From assembly GCA_034670405.1 (NCBI GenBank), contig JAXDDX010000050.1, positions 174,501-238,500 on the forward strand: a DNA stretch of 64,000 nt. The letters run 5' to 3'. The stretch comes from Hoplostethus atlanticus (taxonomy: Eukaryota; Chordata; Actinopteri; Trachichthyiformes; Trachichthyidae). Shown one piece after another: positions 26,441-39,325 of this stretch. The notes below the pieces were generated by a model. That model was given only the letters and a program-made list of their open reading frames with translations. It was not told where the DNA came from and ran no database searches. Numbering within the stretch: position 1 is the first letter of the stretch; the number at the start of each line of letters is the position of its first letter. The position numbers and the translations under genes are program-made.

Positions 26441-27040
26441 CCTCAGGCGCCACTGAGGGCCACAGCCCCACTTACCACTGCCTGACAGTTGGCTTCTTAA
26501 CAAAGACGCGGGGAATATAATTAAATCATATTTACCTTTGATACCGAGCCAGCTTTGTAATTAATTAATTCACCCAGGGTGTGCTGGAATTACACGGAGA
26601 GACAGGGGAGGAAGAAAAAACTCTTTATACTGCATACTTTGGGGACAAAACCCAACGTTGTGCCCTCCCTTCCCTTCTCCTTCGTTTACCTTCGTATAAC
26701 TGTGTCCTCAGAGACGGGGAGTAAAGAAGTTAAGTGGTCCTCTATTTGAAATAATGACCCCGCTCTGATGTTTAGGCCTCATCAGGAGAGAGCCCCGGGG
26801 GCCAGAAGGCTAAAGCAGGAGGACAGGCCCTTTCTTACACATCCTTCTCATTTCCTCTGACCTTTACAGTGGCTGTGATGTGGGAAGGCAATTGCTGTCA
26901 ACATTGTCAGTGTCACATGGTGCCAGAAATAGCCGCTGTGGAGATCCACAACATCCCTGGTAGAGCTGTGCATGATGCATGGGCGCATACAATGGACACA
27001 CACACACACACACACATATGCTGTAAAATCCAAAATCAAG
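26441..27040. other. Intergenic with TAATTAATTAATT and a CA run
   Basis: TAATTAATTAATT at 26558-26570 lies in repeat-free DNA (26500-26600). A short CA run at 26997-27016 abuts the Tc1 fragment. Confidence 0.4.
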
Positions 27041-27462
27041 TGTCATTGTTGCAGACCAAGTGCACCCCTTCATGGCAACGGTATTCCCTGATGGCAGTGG
27101 CCTCTTCCAGCAGGATAATGCGCCCTGCCACACTGAAAAAATTGTTCAGGAATGGTTTGAGGAACATGACAAAGAGTTCAAGGTGTTGACTTGGCCTCCA
27201 AATTCTCAATCTCCAGATCTCAATCCGATCGAGCATCTGTGGGATGTGCTGGAAAAACAAGTCCGATCCATGGAGGCCCCACCTCGCAACATACAGGACT
27301 TAAAGGATCTGCTGTTGACGTCTTGGTGCCAGATACCACAAGACACCTTCAGAGGTCTTGTGGAGTCCATGCCTCGATGAGTCAGAGCTGGTTTGGCGGC
27401 ACGAGGGGGACCTACACAATATTAGGCAGGTGGTTTTAATGTTATGGCTGATATGTATGTGT
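27041..27462 (+). mobile_element. Tc1/mariner element, 3' half, DD38E-type transposase fragment
   Basis: From about 27041 the plus strand encodes the C-terminal half of a Tc1-family transposase: IVADQVHPFMATVFPDG, FQQDNAPCHTEKIV (catalytic Asp), then NSQSPDLNPIEHLWDVLE (catalytic Glu). I count 38 residues between Asp and Glu, the spacing of the DD38E (Intruder) group, not the DD34E of ordinary Tc1. The frame is open except for one TGA at 27377-27379 in MPR(stop)VRAGLAARG, a likely C-to-T change of CGA; the natural stop would be TAG at about 27422. The sequence then ends in GGCAGGTGGTTTTAATGTTA and TGGCTGATATGTA (27426-27457), the 3' terminal inverted repeat. The 5' half is missing, replaced by a CA repeat. 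It is immobile alone. Confidence 0.85.
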
Positions 27463-29100
27463 GTAATGTCACCTATTCTATGTGTTTTGTTTGTAAAGGT
27501 ACATGAATCATAATGTTGGTTTTTTGTTCAATATATTTCACGGCATCGTTTAGTTGTTTGCCTTTGGTGTCGTTTTGCTGAAATGATTATCACGATTCTG
27601 CACCGGATCTGAGTCAGGCAGTCTGGGTGCCTCTGCTGCATTCTGTATGATGCTGAGAAGGCAGCCCGGAGCAAATTCCTCAGCATCATCCTCTTTCCTT
27701 ACCAAGAACATCAAGCATTTTGAATCGATGAGCTTTCACTAGCTATCTAATTTTTCCTCCGGATTGCTTAGCTACTGCATTGCCGGTCAAAAAGAAAAAA
27801 TACAGCAGTATTGTTTTTTTTTCATAGTTTGTAAATTACTGCCGCCGCAAAGTATAAAGCATCTGAAAACCACTTCCGTAAATTATCAGCGATAAATTGT
27901 AATGAATCTTGTGGACCTGAAAGAAGGTTGATTTATAATTTGGTGTTGACTACATGAGGATATATTGCCCTGCTGGGAGGATTTGGTGAGGTCCATAGGT
28001 ACATTCATCGCTCTATACTTTAGCCATGTTTAATGCCTGCCACTCACTATTGCCTCTTGTGCTGTTCTATTCTACTATTCTACTGTGTAGGACCTTACCG
28101 CCTCCTCTCTGTTAGTCGGCTATAGTTTCTATAATTTACTATCTGTCAAACAAACATCCAACAAGTCTATCAGTGAGTTAAGGAGTTTTTTTCCAAGATG
28201 TGTTGTGCCTTTTATGGGAAATGGTAGGAGGTCATACTAAATCTATTGTTTATCATCAACTGAAAATATACATTAGTGCCTATTTAATAAGGTCAAGTAG
28301 TATTATAGTATATTATTATCTCATTTCCTGACCATGTCATGAGATGGAATAACGGCACTTTCGTATCTAACACAACCTGGAGACAGAAGATGTTGTTTTA
28401 GATATATTCTTAATTTTCTCTGTTTGATTATAGCTGAGCGGAAATTGTAAGTATTTATGTAAAGTATTTATCTCCTAGACAAGTATGCACGCACACAACC
28501 CTCCACCCACACCCTCTGGTCATTATAGTGCATATATCAGGAAGTAAAAAAAAAGGAGGGCTTTCATGTCCTCTGGTCACGGCTCAATTAAGGACAGTCA
28601 TGAGTTCACATTATATACATGCCTCTCCAATCTAAAGAGCGTTTACACTGACCATACGCTGCCTCTGTAATGGTTAGTGATATTTGTGTGAACGCACCCA
28701 ACAATTATCAAGAGAGAAATGAGGCTGGCCTTAACCTCCGGGTATTCCTCTGACATTAGCACCCCTCTCTCTCAGCCTCATCTCCCTCACTCCCTGCCTC
28801 CCCCATCTCTCTCTCACGCTCTGTCTCTCCATCCTCTCATCCCCCGACCTCTCTCTCTCTGTCTCTCTTTGCTTGTGTGCTCGGGGTCCAGTGGAAGTGA
28901 TTTATCTTAGCGTGAAAAGACTTGTGATGATGCCGAGACAGGAGGCCCCAGGCCCTTGGCATTGAATGCTTCAATGGCGTCTGCATGAAGTTCACAGCCC
29001 CGGAGCCACGATAAATGTCAAGTGCAACAAATGTCCTGTAAATAAGATAGAGCACTGCCAAACCCATAGTCTGCTTATTGACTGCCAGAGCGGAAGGCGA

Positions 29101-29103
<3 letters not shown>
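27463..29103. other. Intergenic, repeat-poor
   Basis: No exon. The stretch 27700-27960 is repeat-free with a TGATTTATAATTTGG-type AT core and is a candidate regulatory element. A pyrimidine-rich part lies at 28770-28870. Confidence 0.35.

Positions 29104-29140
<37 letters not shown>
29104..29140. repeat. GT microsatellite
   Basis: GT run followed by GCGCGC. Confidence 0.95.
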
Positions 29141-29142
<2 letters not shown>

Positions 29143-32100
29143 TGAATGTATAAACCTCACCTTATCCTCTCCTAGAATAAAAGGCAACAAATCCTGGATT
29201 TCATAGACACAGGCTATACTCTCTGAGAGGTTATGAGCTTTCCTCTGCGGGTGTTTTATCAGACAGCCGTGTGGATGTGAGGAAGTGTAGAAGGTGAAGG
29301 CCATTAAAAATGTGTCATTAAAAGGTGTTTTTCTGCACATTGTTTAAAACAAAACCTCCCTTCACTGTAAAGGATGGATTTTCATTTTGAAAATGACAGA
29401 AAAACTGCTGTTTTTTCATCCTTGTCATGGGTAGCTAGTGGCTACTTAAATCCTTTATTTATTTATTTATTTAGTTAGTTTTATTCCTTTCATACTGACT
29501 CACAATTAAAACACTATGATTGTCTTAATTAATCATTTATTTTTTCATAGAATCACACTTCTGATTTTCACATCACGCTCAGTGCTGCCACCCAATGGAC
29601 TGAGCCTGGTTGGATTTGAGTAGATGAGGGAATTCAAGGCTACTGTGCATTTGGAACCACTGCCACGAGGAAAAGGCCCGAGAGCTTGCACTTTCTGTCT
29701 TGTAACTAAAACATACCTTCATCCATATTCTAACTAACACATACTGCAAAAACCTACTGAGATGTGATATGTGTTGAACAATACAATGCAGGATATGTTC
29801 GATTCTGAACACAGTATACATAGGAGCTACATCTGTCCCGTTTTTGTGATGGACACATAGTTTTTCCTTCCTATACATGCACTGTTTTATGAAGAGACAC
29901 TTTCAAATAATGTCACAAGACACACACATGCAAACATAGCTGCAGGCACACACACAGGCAGAAACATACACATATTATGCCCTCATTTAAAACACTAAGG
30001 CACATAATAAAATCCAGAAATTGTTCTTCAAAAGAAGACGCTCACATACCCAAGGCAGAGGCTGCATTTTCCCTTTTGACAAGGTGCCTTTATCTAATTC
30101 TGAGATGTCATTTGAGGACTTGGCGAAGTCATCTTGGGATCCAAGCGCATACTTCAAAGTATAATTTCATTTGATCAAGCTCCTCTCCTACTTCAGGAAT
30201 TTCCCGATTGGTTGAAAAAGGGGAACAGAGCTGAAACAGGGCTCCATGCTATTAGAGTTATCTGGGGAAGTACAGTCCTGCATATATCACCTCCACTGGT
30301 GTCATCCCCAGTTGATAAACTGCACTTCCCGTCAGTGGAGGACTCTGAAGGTTACTGCTGAGATTAAAAAGAACAAAACAACCTCTGCCTCCCAAATGCA
30401 ACAGTGACACATTCCACCTGCTGGAGCATTTCAACACATTTCGATAATTCAGAATAGCAGGAGTATGAACCTTTGATGCATTATCCAATGATCATAAACA
30501 TTGATGTAATGACAGTTCTCTGTGAATTTGACACTTTCCATACGAGTGAGAGCATCCAAGCACGGGGACATGTACTTACGTCGAACACACACACACACAC
30601 ACATCGAACATAAAACATACACGACGTGGCCATGTGCAAACATTTGCCTACATGCACTCAGCTGATTAAACAGACACATAAATTATCGTCCCTCGTCGTT
30701 TTTTTATATAGAGTCAGTCAGTTGTTCCTCTCTCTATCGGATTGTCTCGCAAACATCACCAGCACCACTCAGAGTTGGCTCTGCCCGGGGAGCGTGGCCT
30801 GCTATATATCCAACTCCCCCAGCAGTGACCATGAGCTGCGTTTGTTCACCAGCTCCGCACACAGTGAGGCAATTTATGAGCCTCTGGTTGCAGGCTGATT
30901 AGAGCAGTGCTTGTAAAACGTATTTTGGCATGTACGCAGGTTTTACTGGAGCTCCCCTTGTCACACATCACCCATACATCAGCATCGAAACAGAGAAGTG
31001 AAGCAAGAGCAGGAGAGGGGTGGTGTCAGTGTCGGGGGGAGGGCATTGTTTAATCTCCAGAGCCTCCATTTTGGAAAGGGCTTCCCTTAATCTGTCAACA
31101 CTTCATATTTTGGTGGCACCTCAGTGGGACAAACACTGTTAAATAATGATCTATTACCTTCACTTTCCACTTGTTTACTTTTGTTTACTGTTTACTCAGT
31201 GTGGTTTTGACCCTGCATCTTCAAACAGCCCAGATTCTGTTATAGACCCTTGCACAACAGATCTGCAGATCAGAAGTTCATGTCCCTAACATTACTATTC
31301 TCAATGAATATTGTCTTTAAAATGGAACAAAGTCCTTGTCCAAATCTCTCGCTCTTCCTCAACAAATTCTTTGCAGCTCTTGGCTTGACTTTCCGTTGGA
31401 CGAGGCAACAGCATGTCCAGCCATTTCCTGGCCTCTCTCCAAAACTTGTCTGAGCCTCTCAGGAAGTATCAGTGAGGTCTGCTACCTGTCACCTAACTTT
31501 CAGCATGATTTGTGACAGTGCCGTCTGACCAGAACAATTGCATTAACAAGCGCCGGAAGGCCCTGGCTGTCAGGCTCTGCTGATACCATGTGAGATCTTT
31601 ATTAAATTACAATTATGAGACGACAAATCCTCTCATTGTTCCACCTTATGAACGGCGCTTGGACACGTGCCACTGTCACATGAACGCGGGGTGAGTCATG
31701 TCTCAGGGGCTGGTCTTTGCGCTGCTGGCGCCTTGTCCTCCATAGTACCAAACCTGCTGGGGGAAATATGGAATGAATACATGCTATGTTCCAGACAATT
31801 TGATTTGTTCAAGAAGTGGATTCTTTTTCTTAGAGAATGTTTCTGTGATATGATTGTCTCATACTTATTTTCACAAGAGGGTAGCTAAAGCATATATAAT
31901 GGGGAACTTCAGAGGTTGGTTGGCTTAGTCTATGCTATGAGCCACAGTCTAGGATCACCCAACCTTCCAAAGCTAGACAGGAGGGTGTTCATTAGCAATA
32001 TTGTCAAGCAAGTCCACTAGGATGTAGATAAACAATTACTCTGACCAATCTGCCTTGGTGCATTAGTGTTATTTACGGCCCTTGTGTAAATATAGAAAAT

Positions 32101-33000
32101 GAGGCGAATAGAAAACCAAGTCCTCTCCAGGGTGTCATTCAAGTCATCCTGGCATGTAGTAATTCACAGATGCAGAAAACAATACAGTCTGCGTGTGATA
32201 ATGCCTTCTCCGGATAAAATATGCCTGATACTTAGCATGTGTGTGGGCTGAGGCAGTGACATATGCAGAGAAGCAGCAAAGCGCTCCTGAAGGATCAATA
32301 AAGCACATAGGATTTGGGATTTATGACGACGTCCTGCCGATCAATTAGGAGCTGACTTTCAAGGCACTCAGAGATGCCAATGGGTATTATAGCTAAATCA
32401 GAGGCTAGACAGAATTACTGTACAGCAGAAGATAAACTACTCTGAGAATTACTGTCGCACCTTTTCAAAGGCTGATGAGTGGAGGCAAAGACAAAGTGAG
32501 CGTGGTCTAACACATCGGCTGATGGAGAGGGTGACGTTGTCTCTGCAGGTTTGTCCAATTAGCAGACATTACAGTTAGGGACCGCCCCCTTCCCCCTCAA
32601 AAAATAAGGGTCTATGTACAGGAGTAAAAACCAAAACAAGATCTAAAGCCAGCATTGCATTGCATCATTTGTTTCATCTGCTGCAATTTATTTTTTGGTA
32701 AAGCTCACTTCAAAGTAAAATATGTATGTATGTCATATATGTAATAGACGTAAAATGGATGTAAAAAAACAGAACTTGTCTGAACTTGTCTGAACAAGAC
32801 CCAACTATCTAGGTTAGGCTCATCATATTGTAGTGGTCACATAATATGTATACCTCCATTTACGTCCTGTTCTCTGGCACACTCAATAAGCAGCCTATGA
32901 AGCTTAAGAGGTAACGTTTTTTAGATTTTTAGTTATAGTGTTTCCACCCATCTTCAAGAACATACCTACAAATGTCTGGGAGAGGTGACGAATGAGATAG
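29141..33000. other. Intergenic, no gene seen
   Basis: Short ATTT repeat at 29456-29475 and TTAATTAATCATTTATT at about 29525-29541. CA runs occur at 29930-29970 and 30588-30602. The ORFs are short and show no family resemblance. Confidence 0.4.
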
Positions 33001-36000
33001 ACAGAGATAGAAACCTCCTCCTGTGACTTCTCCGGGGGAATGTAGTCATTTAGTGAATCTCTCTCCCTGCGCCTATCACTCAAACAGAGCCGCTTTCACC
33101 ACGCCGCTGATAATCATACATATTCTATGTGCCGGAGCGCCATAAATCTCTGTCCCTGTTTCATCCCTCAGTCATTCATCAATCACGCAGGGAGCAGGAT
33201 GAAATACCGCCTGCTCGACAATATATCATATTAGTACCTGGGATGTTTACCAAGATAATGTGAGACAACAGCAGAGGGTGAAATATAGCACTGCTGCATT
33301 CCTCAAATTAAAACCACTCCTCCTCCCCTTCAGACCACCCTGTACAATGGGAGTCCGTGTCCCCTGCCTACAGGGATATGGCTGAGTCCCAAAAGACTAT
33401 GCCCAAGACTCTTTGCCCTTCTTTCACCCTTATACATAACCAGGCGTTCAGAGGAGACCAGAAGTTAAACAAATAAAGTGAAGCATGTCCTTTGGGGTAT
33501 GATGCACCAGTTACGTTTTATGCTGTGTATTCATTCACTTATTGGCTGGCAAGTGTGTCAAACTTGGCGCGCAGATAAAGATGAGACAATGAAAGATGAA
33601 AAAAAGACTACAATAACTACCATGGTGGTAGATGTGATGGTGTGTCCATATATGTGCCTGTGTTTTAAGTTAAATAAAAAATAAAAAAGGTAAAAGCCTA
33701 CTTTGTTCTTCAACCCCCAGCGCAATTGGTCATGGGGGGCAAACAGAAACATCAAATTCAATGGGAAAAGATTTGAAAAAAATCCCAGGTCTGCCACACT
33801 AGAAGCATGTGTGGTTGTAAACGTTTCACACATGCCCGGTTTTAACTGAGGCTGTTTGTCTTTTTGTGTAAAGTTAGCATTGCAATAGTGAAACTGACAG
33901 TTACAGTGTATGATGTTAGCCAAATAGTGACCTGGTCATTCTTGTTCATCTGGGATACAAGACAAGACTAGTAAACCTGCTCAGAAATACATTATCCCAG
34001 TGAGCGGTGATTGGTATTTTAGTGCTGGTAAATGTTATAGTCAATAATTAAAGGATAGCAAGTAAACAAGTATAAAACAAGTCATATTAGCTTTGATTTA
34101 GCACTGGGTTGAGTACATACTACACTGAGCATCTGAAGTGAATCTCAAGTTTCTGTTCTGTGCTCTAATCCGTGACCCACCTTCCCTCATCCGTGGTCGT
34201 TGGTATTCATAGTCAGTGTCACTTGCAGTAAGAAAATACACGGACGCAATATGGCAATCAGTGCAGCTGTTTTTGCCATTAGGGCCCTCAAGGAGTTTTA
34301 TTTTTCTTTTTGGCCGGGAGCAACACATCAGTAGTAGTTTTCTAACCAGCTCAGTTGATGGAGAAGTCAATGAAACTTACATTACACTGTATCTTCTCCC
34401 ACATTAACGACACTTACCCTATTGAATTTCTATTGGCACATCCTGAGAGCATGTATTATTCTGAAAATCATTAGCGGCAATTACCTCAGGCTAATGTCTC
34501 TTATACATTCACCTTCTATCAGAAACGTGATCCATAATTTCTCAATGCTATTCAAAAATGGCCACATTTAATCCTGAGGTTCAATCTCAGTTGCTCAATG
34601 TGTTAACGGTATTTTATAGTTGAAATAAAGCAAAAGCATTGCACCTTGTTTCAATGTTCCCCAGGAATTTTAAGATGCACAGGTTTGCCTGTATTGAAGC
34701 TTGGCCGGGACGGTACAGACTCTCTACAGCACTCTGCTAACACTAAAGGCCCTTTCCCTCTCCAGTATGTATCCCCTTTTAGATTAGAAATCTAATTTGG
34801 GGAGATGAATGTATTCTATTCCAGTTTGCTGTGATCAGGAGTACTGCTGTGCCGAAAACAGCATTGCTTCACGATTATTGAATTTTTATGGCCAGGTAAT
34901 TAATTGCAGATTCCCTGTTTTGTTCTATTTCTTCCTCTCTGACATTTTAATTTCGACAAAAAGCCACGGTCTCCACACGGCCCTTCTCTGGAGATCCTAA
35001 TGGCCTATAAAACATGATGACTTATAGATATGGCAGAGACTTCACTTCGCCAATGATTGTTTGAAACCTTGCTGATCACACAGAATTTAGTCCCCCTCTT
35101 GCTTCCTCCCTCCCGCTATCTCATCCCTGCCTTTCCCTCCCAACCACCTGAATTCATTTCTTGTCAATTAAACTGCAGCTATGGTGTCCCATCTGAAGAA
35201 TAGGAATCTATCAATGTGTCATCGACCTGGAATTCATTATTGGATGCGGCCGGGTAACTTTTCAAAAGCAGCGTCGAGGCCATTATTCCTTTAAGACGAT
35301 TGTCATTACTTGACCAGGCAGGCGAGCGTCCTTGGCTTGCATTGCATGCACTGCATTTAAGGGCAAGGGGGAATCAATCGTAGCGGAGGGTGAGGGATGC
35401 CATATCTCATGGTAGACAGGTTTGAATGCTTATATCAAATCAGAATCCTTTGCTGGCACAGGGAACATTAGTTACCCTACTGTCAGGAGCACATGTAGGC
35501 CACAGCCAGCCGGGGAGAGAGAGAGGGAGGGAGGCTTGTTATTTTCAGCTGGGTTTCTGAAATCTTGTAAGATACTGATGAGTTACTACAAAATATGATT
35601 CTCCTCTGCCTTATAAAAACATATTTATTGCCCTAATTTACACCCTTTTTTGTTTTAATTATTTGTTTTTATAGTCAAGATTTTATTTTCATGATGTATT
35701 TAGTGGCCGGAACCAGTAGCTGGCGAGCTCTCCTATTTATGTGATAAGACCAGGTCATAAATTGGTAAAATACTGCAAGTTGTAATGCAAATTCAGCAAA
35801 TGCTATTTCACTACACTATAACCATTTGCTCGTTGCTAAGACGGCGATGGTTCATTACATTAGGCATTGAACAGACAGTATTAGCATTTACCAATAGACT
35901 CTCCATTGCAGTGAGACACAGATGAGAGGTTGACATGAATAAGTCTAGTTCTTGGCTGAAACACTGATCTTTCTTGTGCTCTAATATATGTCCTCAGGAG

Positions 36001-39000
36001 ATCTATCCAAGAGTGTTTATTTATCATCCCTCCCCTCGCTTCTTGCTTCTTTCTGCTGTCCCTTCGTCATGGTGCTCTTTTCTGCTGTGTAAGCATAAGT
36101 CCACACAACATATCACTCCTGAAGCGTACCCCCCTCCTAACCTTCAAGAGTTCTCCCTGCACAATCTCCACAGCTCTGTAATGGCTGATGCAGTTACAAT
36201 ATTTCAACCCTAATTGGGTCGCGGCTACAGAGCCAATTTGGGAGGGTAGTTTGGAAGAGAGTTCCTCTGCGACATTGTTAGGCATTGGGATGTGTTCTGT
36301 GTTGCCAGGTGTGGATTGTAATTGCCACTGAATAAAAAGAGCACCTCAGAAGTGGAGGACCGTTGTGGTTTGTTGGGGTACGAGGGCACTTCATCCACAG
36401 CAGCGTTTCCTTCTGTTTCTCCTCAATAAGTCAATACAGACAAGATGAGATTGGGTGACTTGTCTTGTTTACATCCTTTTGTGTTGGTGTGTTTGTGTTG
36501 GGGGGTTCTGTTGCCCGCAGAGAACAGTGTTCGTTTTATGCAACAAAGTTGTACACTCATCAAAATGACACATTACTTACCGAGTAACTGCCCTATTCTA
36601 TTTTCTTTTTCTTCTATTTACCTTCATCCTATTTTCTTCTATGTAGCAAATGTGGTATCACGTCCATGAAACATTGCTCACAGATGAAGATGTGTCTTAC
36701 TGTCTGACCTTCCATGCAGCTCCTCGGAGCCAGGATCTATGGGAGCCATTTTCTCTCCAGCCAGTCATGAAGAAGCAAGAGATGTAAATGTCAGTCTGTG
36801 TCTCCTTAACACTCAATAAAGGGCTGGGATTGGGCCCTTCGCTCCGCCAGTCGATTGGCCATCTAATGAGGAGAGGCCTTACCATAACTCTACAAGATTC
36901 ACTACTGTTTGTGTTTCACTAGAGGCCCTAGCACAGTAATAATTCCAAGTGGATAAATGTTTTCCCGATAACAAGCTGAAATAACCTGTCGGGCTGAAGT
37001 TGATGTAGACAAGAGGAATCACACAATTAGCGATCAGTGGGGATTTATCCTGGAAGTAGGAGACACGAGGCAGGAGGAGCTCAGTCCTTTTCTCTGTCTG
37101 GCAAATATCAAGGCTACCTCGCTCAGATGTGCTGTTTCTTCTGTATTTCCTCAACCTGCGTGTCATCAGTCACAGGCTTTAGCATTGTAGCAGCCGTCTG
37201 TGTTTCACCCCTAAATGCCCCCTCACACTAGCATTTAGCTTGTTAATGTAATTGAAGTCACTCTGAGGTAAGGTGTTATGGATGGTGCTCTTGCAATGAG
37301 ACAATGCTCCCTTATCTCCGTTTATCTAGAAGCTACTTTCTGCTCTGAAATGGCGAGGTAGCATGGGAGTCAATTTAGATTTGTTAAATAGATAATAATG
37401 AGAGAGACTTGAAACAGAGGACATCAGTCATTACAAATGATGTTAATGGATCCGTCTCCAACCACTTATCAACTCCTTTGCTTATGCAAAAGCAGACAAA
37501 ATGGTCTTTTATAACATCTTAGTTGCATTTTTTGATTGAGCTTGTTACTTGACACTTGCTCTGCGTTAATTATCAGATAAGAGGTATATTCAAGTATCCT
37601 AAAAATGACAGAGATTACACTGCACCAGTCCATTATGCCTCTCGCTACTTTACAATGTTGTAAGGTGCTCTAAAGTTGATTAATAACAACCAATTTCGTC
37701 ATAAAAAGGTAGGACTTCTGTAGCTATTGTAATTAACCTTTAAGTGTGATGGACTTTACCATATATTGCCCGTTTCTATTATCCACCGACATATATCACA
37801 CCAGAATATGAAGCCGTTCATTGCGTTCAAGGCCTCCCAGAAGCCTGTGTTTCCGATGACATCATACCCCCTTGGGACTGTGAATTATCCTGTTTTCGCC
37901 AGATCTCTCACATGCATTCTCTTTGCTGCCTTTGCACAAATGTATCATTTAAACCATTACTAGCATCTAGCTCTTTCATTAGAATGAACTATATCATCCC
38001 CTCCCCAGAGGCCCCCGCAAGCCACCAGACTGTGAGAATACATTTCACTGAGGGGGAATATTGAAGGCGGCAACATGCCTAGGTAAAGTATTACTTAATT
38101 TATACTGCTAATGTATAACATTGATTCTCTGTGGAGAAAATAAAGGACAACATATTTTCAGAGCCCACATCATTAAGGTTTAATAATTTAGACCCAGTTA
38201 GCGTGATAATAAATATACTGAGGGAACTTAAGTGGGGGTTTTGGTGATGAATGCAATTAGAAAACGTTGCACTTACATAGAAGAGTAATATGAATGGGGT
38301 GTAGAAATTAATTGGAGTTGGAACAACGGTATGGCCTGCAGTGTTTTATGGGAAGGATAAAAAAACACCCTATTTTTCCAGGAGCTCTATCCAGAATACT
38401 AACTATCTTCTGCATCCTGGGTTTCCTTGTCAATACCTACACGCCTAACAAATGACTTGGTTGAAAATGGGTTCCCACTTGCTCTCTTTTCCAAATGTAG
38501 GATTGCGTTGTAGAATTAACAGACATCCACTGTGATAATGTGCATTTGCAATCCTTGTCAAGCGTTTCATTTTATTGCTTGTTTGGAGGCACGGCTCCAT
38601 ACATTACCAATAGTGGTTCTAGCAGGTCATTAGCTGGGGAATAATGGGCTAACAGAGACTCCTGCTGCATATATATTCCCTGAGATTCATCTGCTCCACA
38701 AGTATTAGCGCAGCTCTATGCTAGTTCTCCAAAACTATTTATTTTCTTGTGGGATTTAAATTCCCCTATAATGAAACTATGCGAAAAAATGTCAAGCACC
38801 AATGAAAGTTGTTGCTGTAAACTACAAAAAATAAATGGGAAATGCAAAAAGGTTGATCCTTTATTGTTTTGAAAAATTGTTTTAAACTGGTAAGATCCTC
38901 TTTTTTTATTTTGCCGATATCTTTGGTGAGAAGTCATTGTTGTGGTGTTTTTGATGTTTTGTGACATCTTTTTCCTTGGATTTTTTGTTGATGAAGTTTG

Positions 39001-39240
39001 AGTCATTGGTCATTCTAACTACCCAGTTCTTATATTTACTCCAAACAAACCATTGTCGCTGCTTCCGGAAATATAAAACACATCACTTCCTGTGAGCCAG
39101 AGGATTTGTTTCTGGGGAAGACCTACCCATAAGTAGATGTACAGCAAATATAAAAGCTTTCATGAACTGGGTGTAGGATGAATCACTAAAGGGTTATGTC
39201 CATCAGCAATAGAAAGTAGCAGCACTGACATTTATCTGTA
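33001..39240. other. Intergenic, repeat-poor desert with candidate regulatory stretches
   Basis: No exon recognised over more than 6 kb. The repeat-free, mixed-composition stretches that look most like conserved non-coding DNA are 33050-33250, 34430-34560, 34860-35010 (with TAATTAATT at 34897-34905), 35150-35320, 35690-35870, 37560-37980 and 38040-38310. This impression rests on composition and homeobox-like cores only. Almost no transposon remnants are visible here, unlike 2-12 kb. Confidence 0.35.
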
Positions 39241-39325
39241 TTTTATCTGAAAATATCGCAGATTACGATTAAAATCGCAAAAAATCGCAGATTATTACTA
39301 TCAATAAGATTGTGATATTCAACCT
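39241..39325. repeat. Short ATCGCA-rich repeat, possible MITE fragment
   Basis: ATCGCAGATTA occurs twice (about 39256 and 39286), with further AATCGCA units and opposing CGATTA, a pattern seen in decayed inverted-repeat elements of fish. Borders are unclear. Confidence 0.4.
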
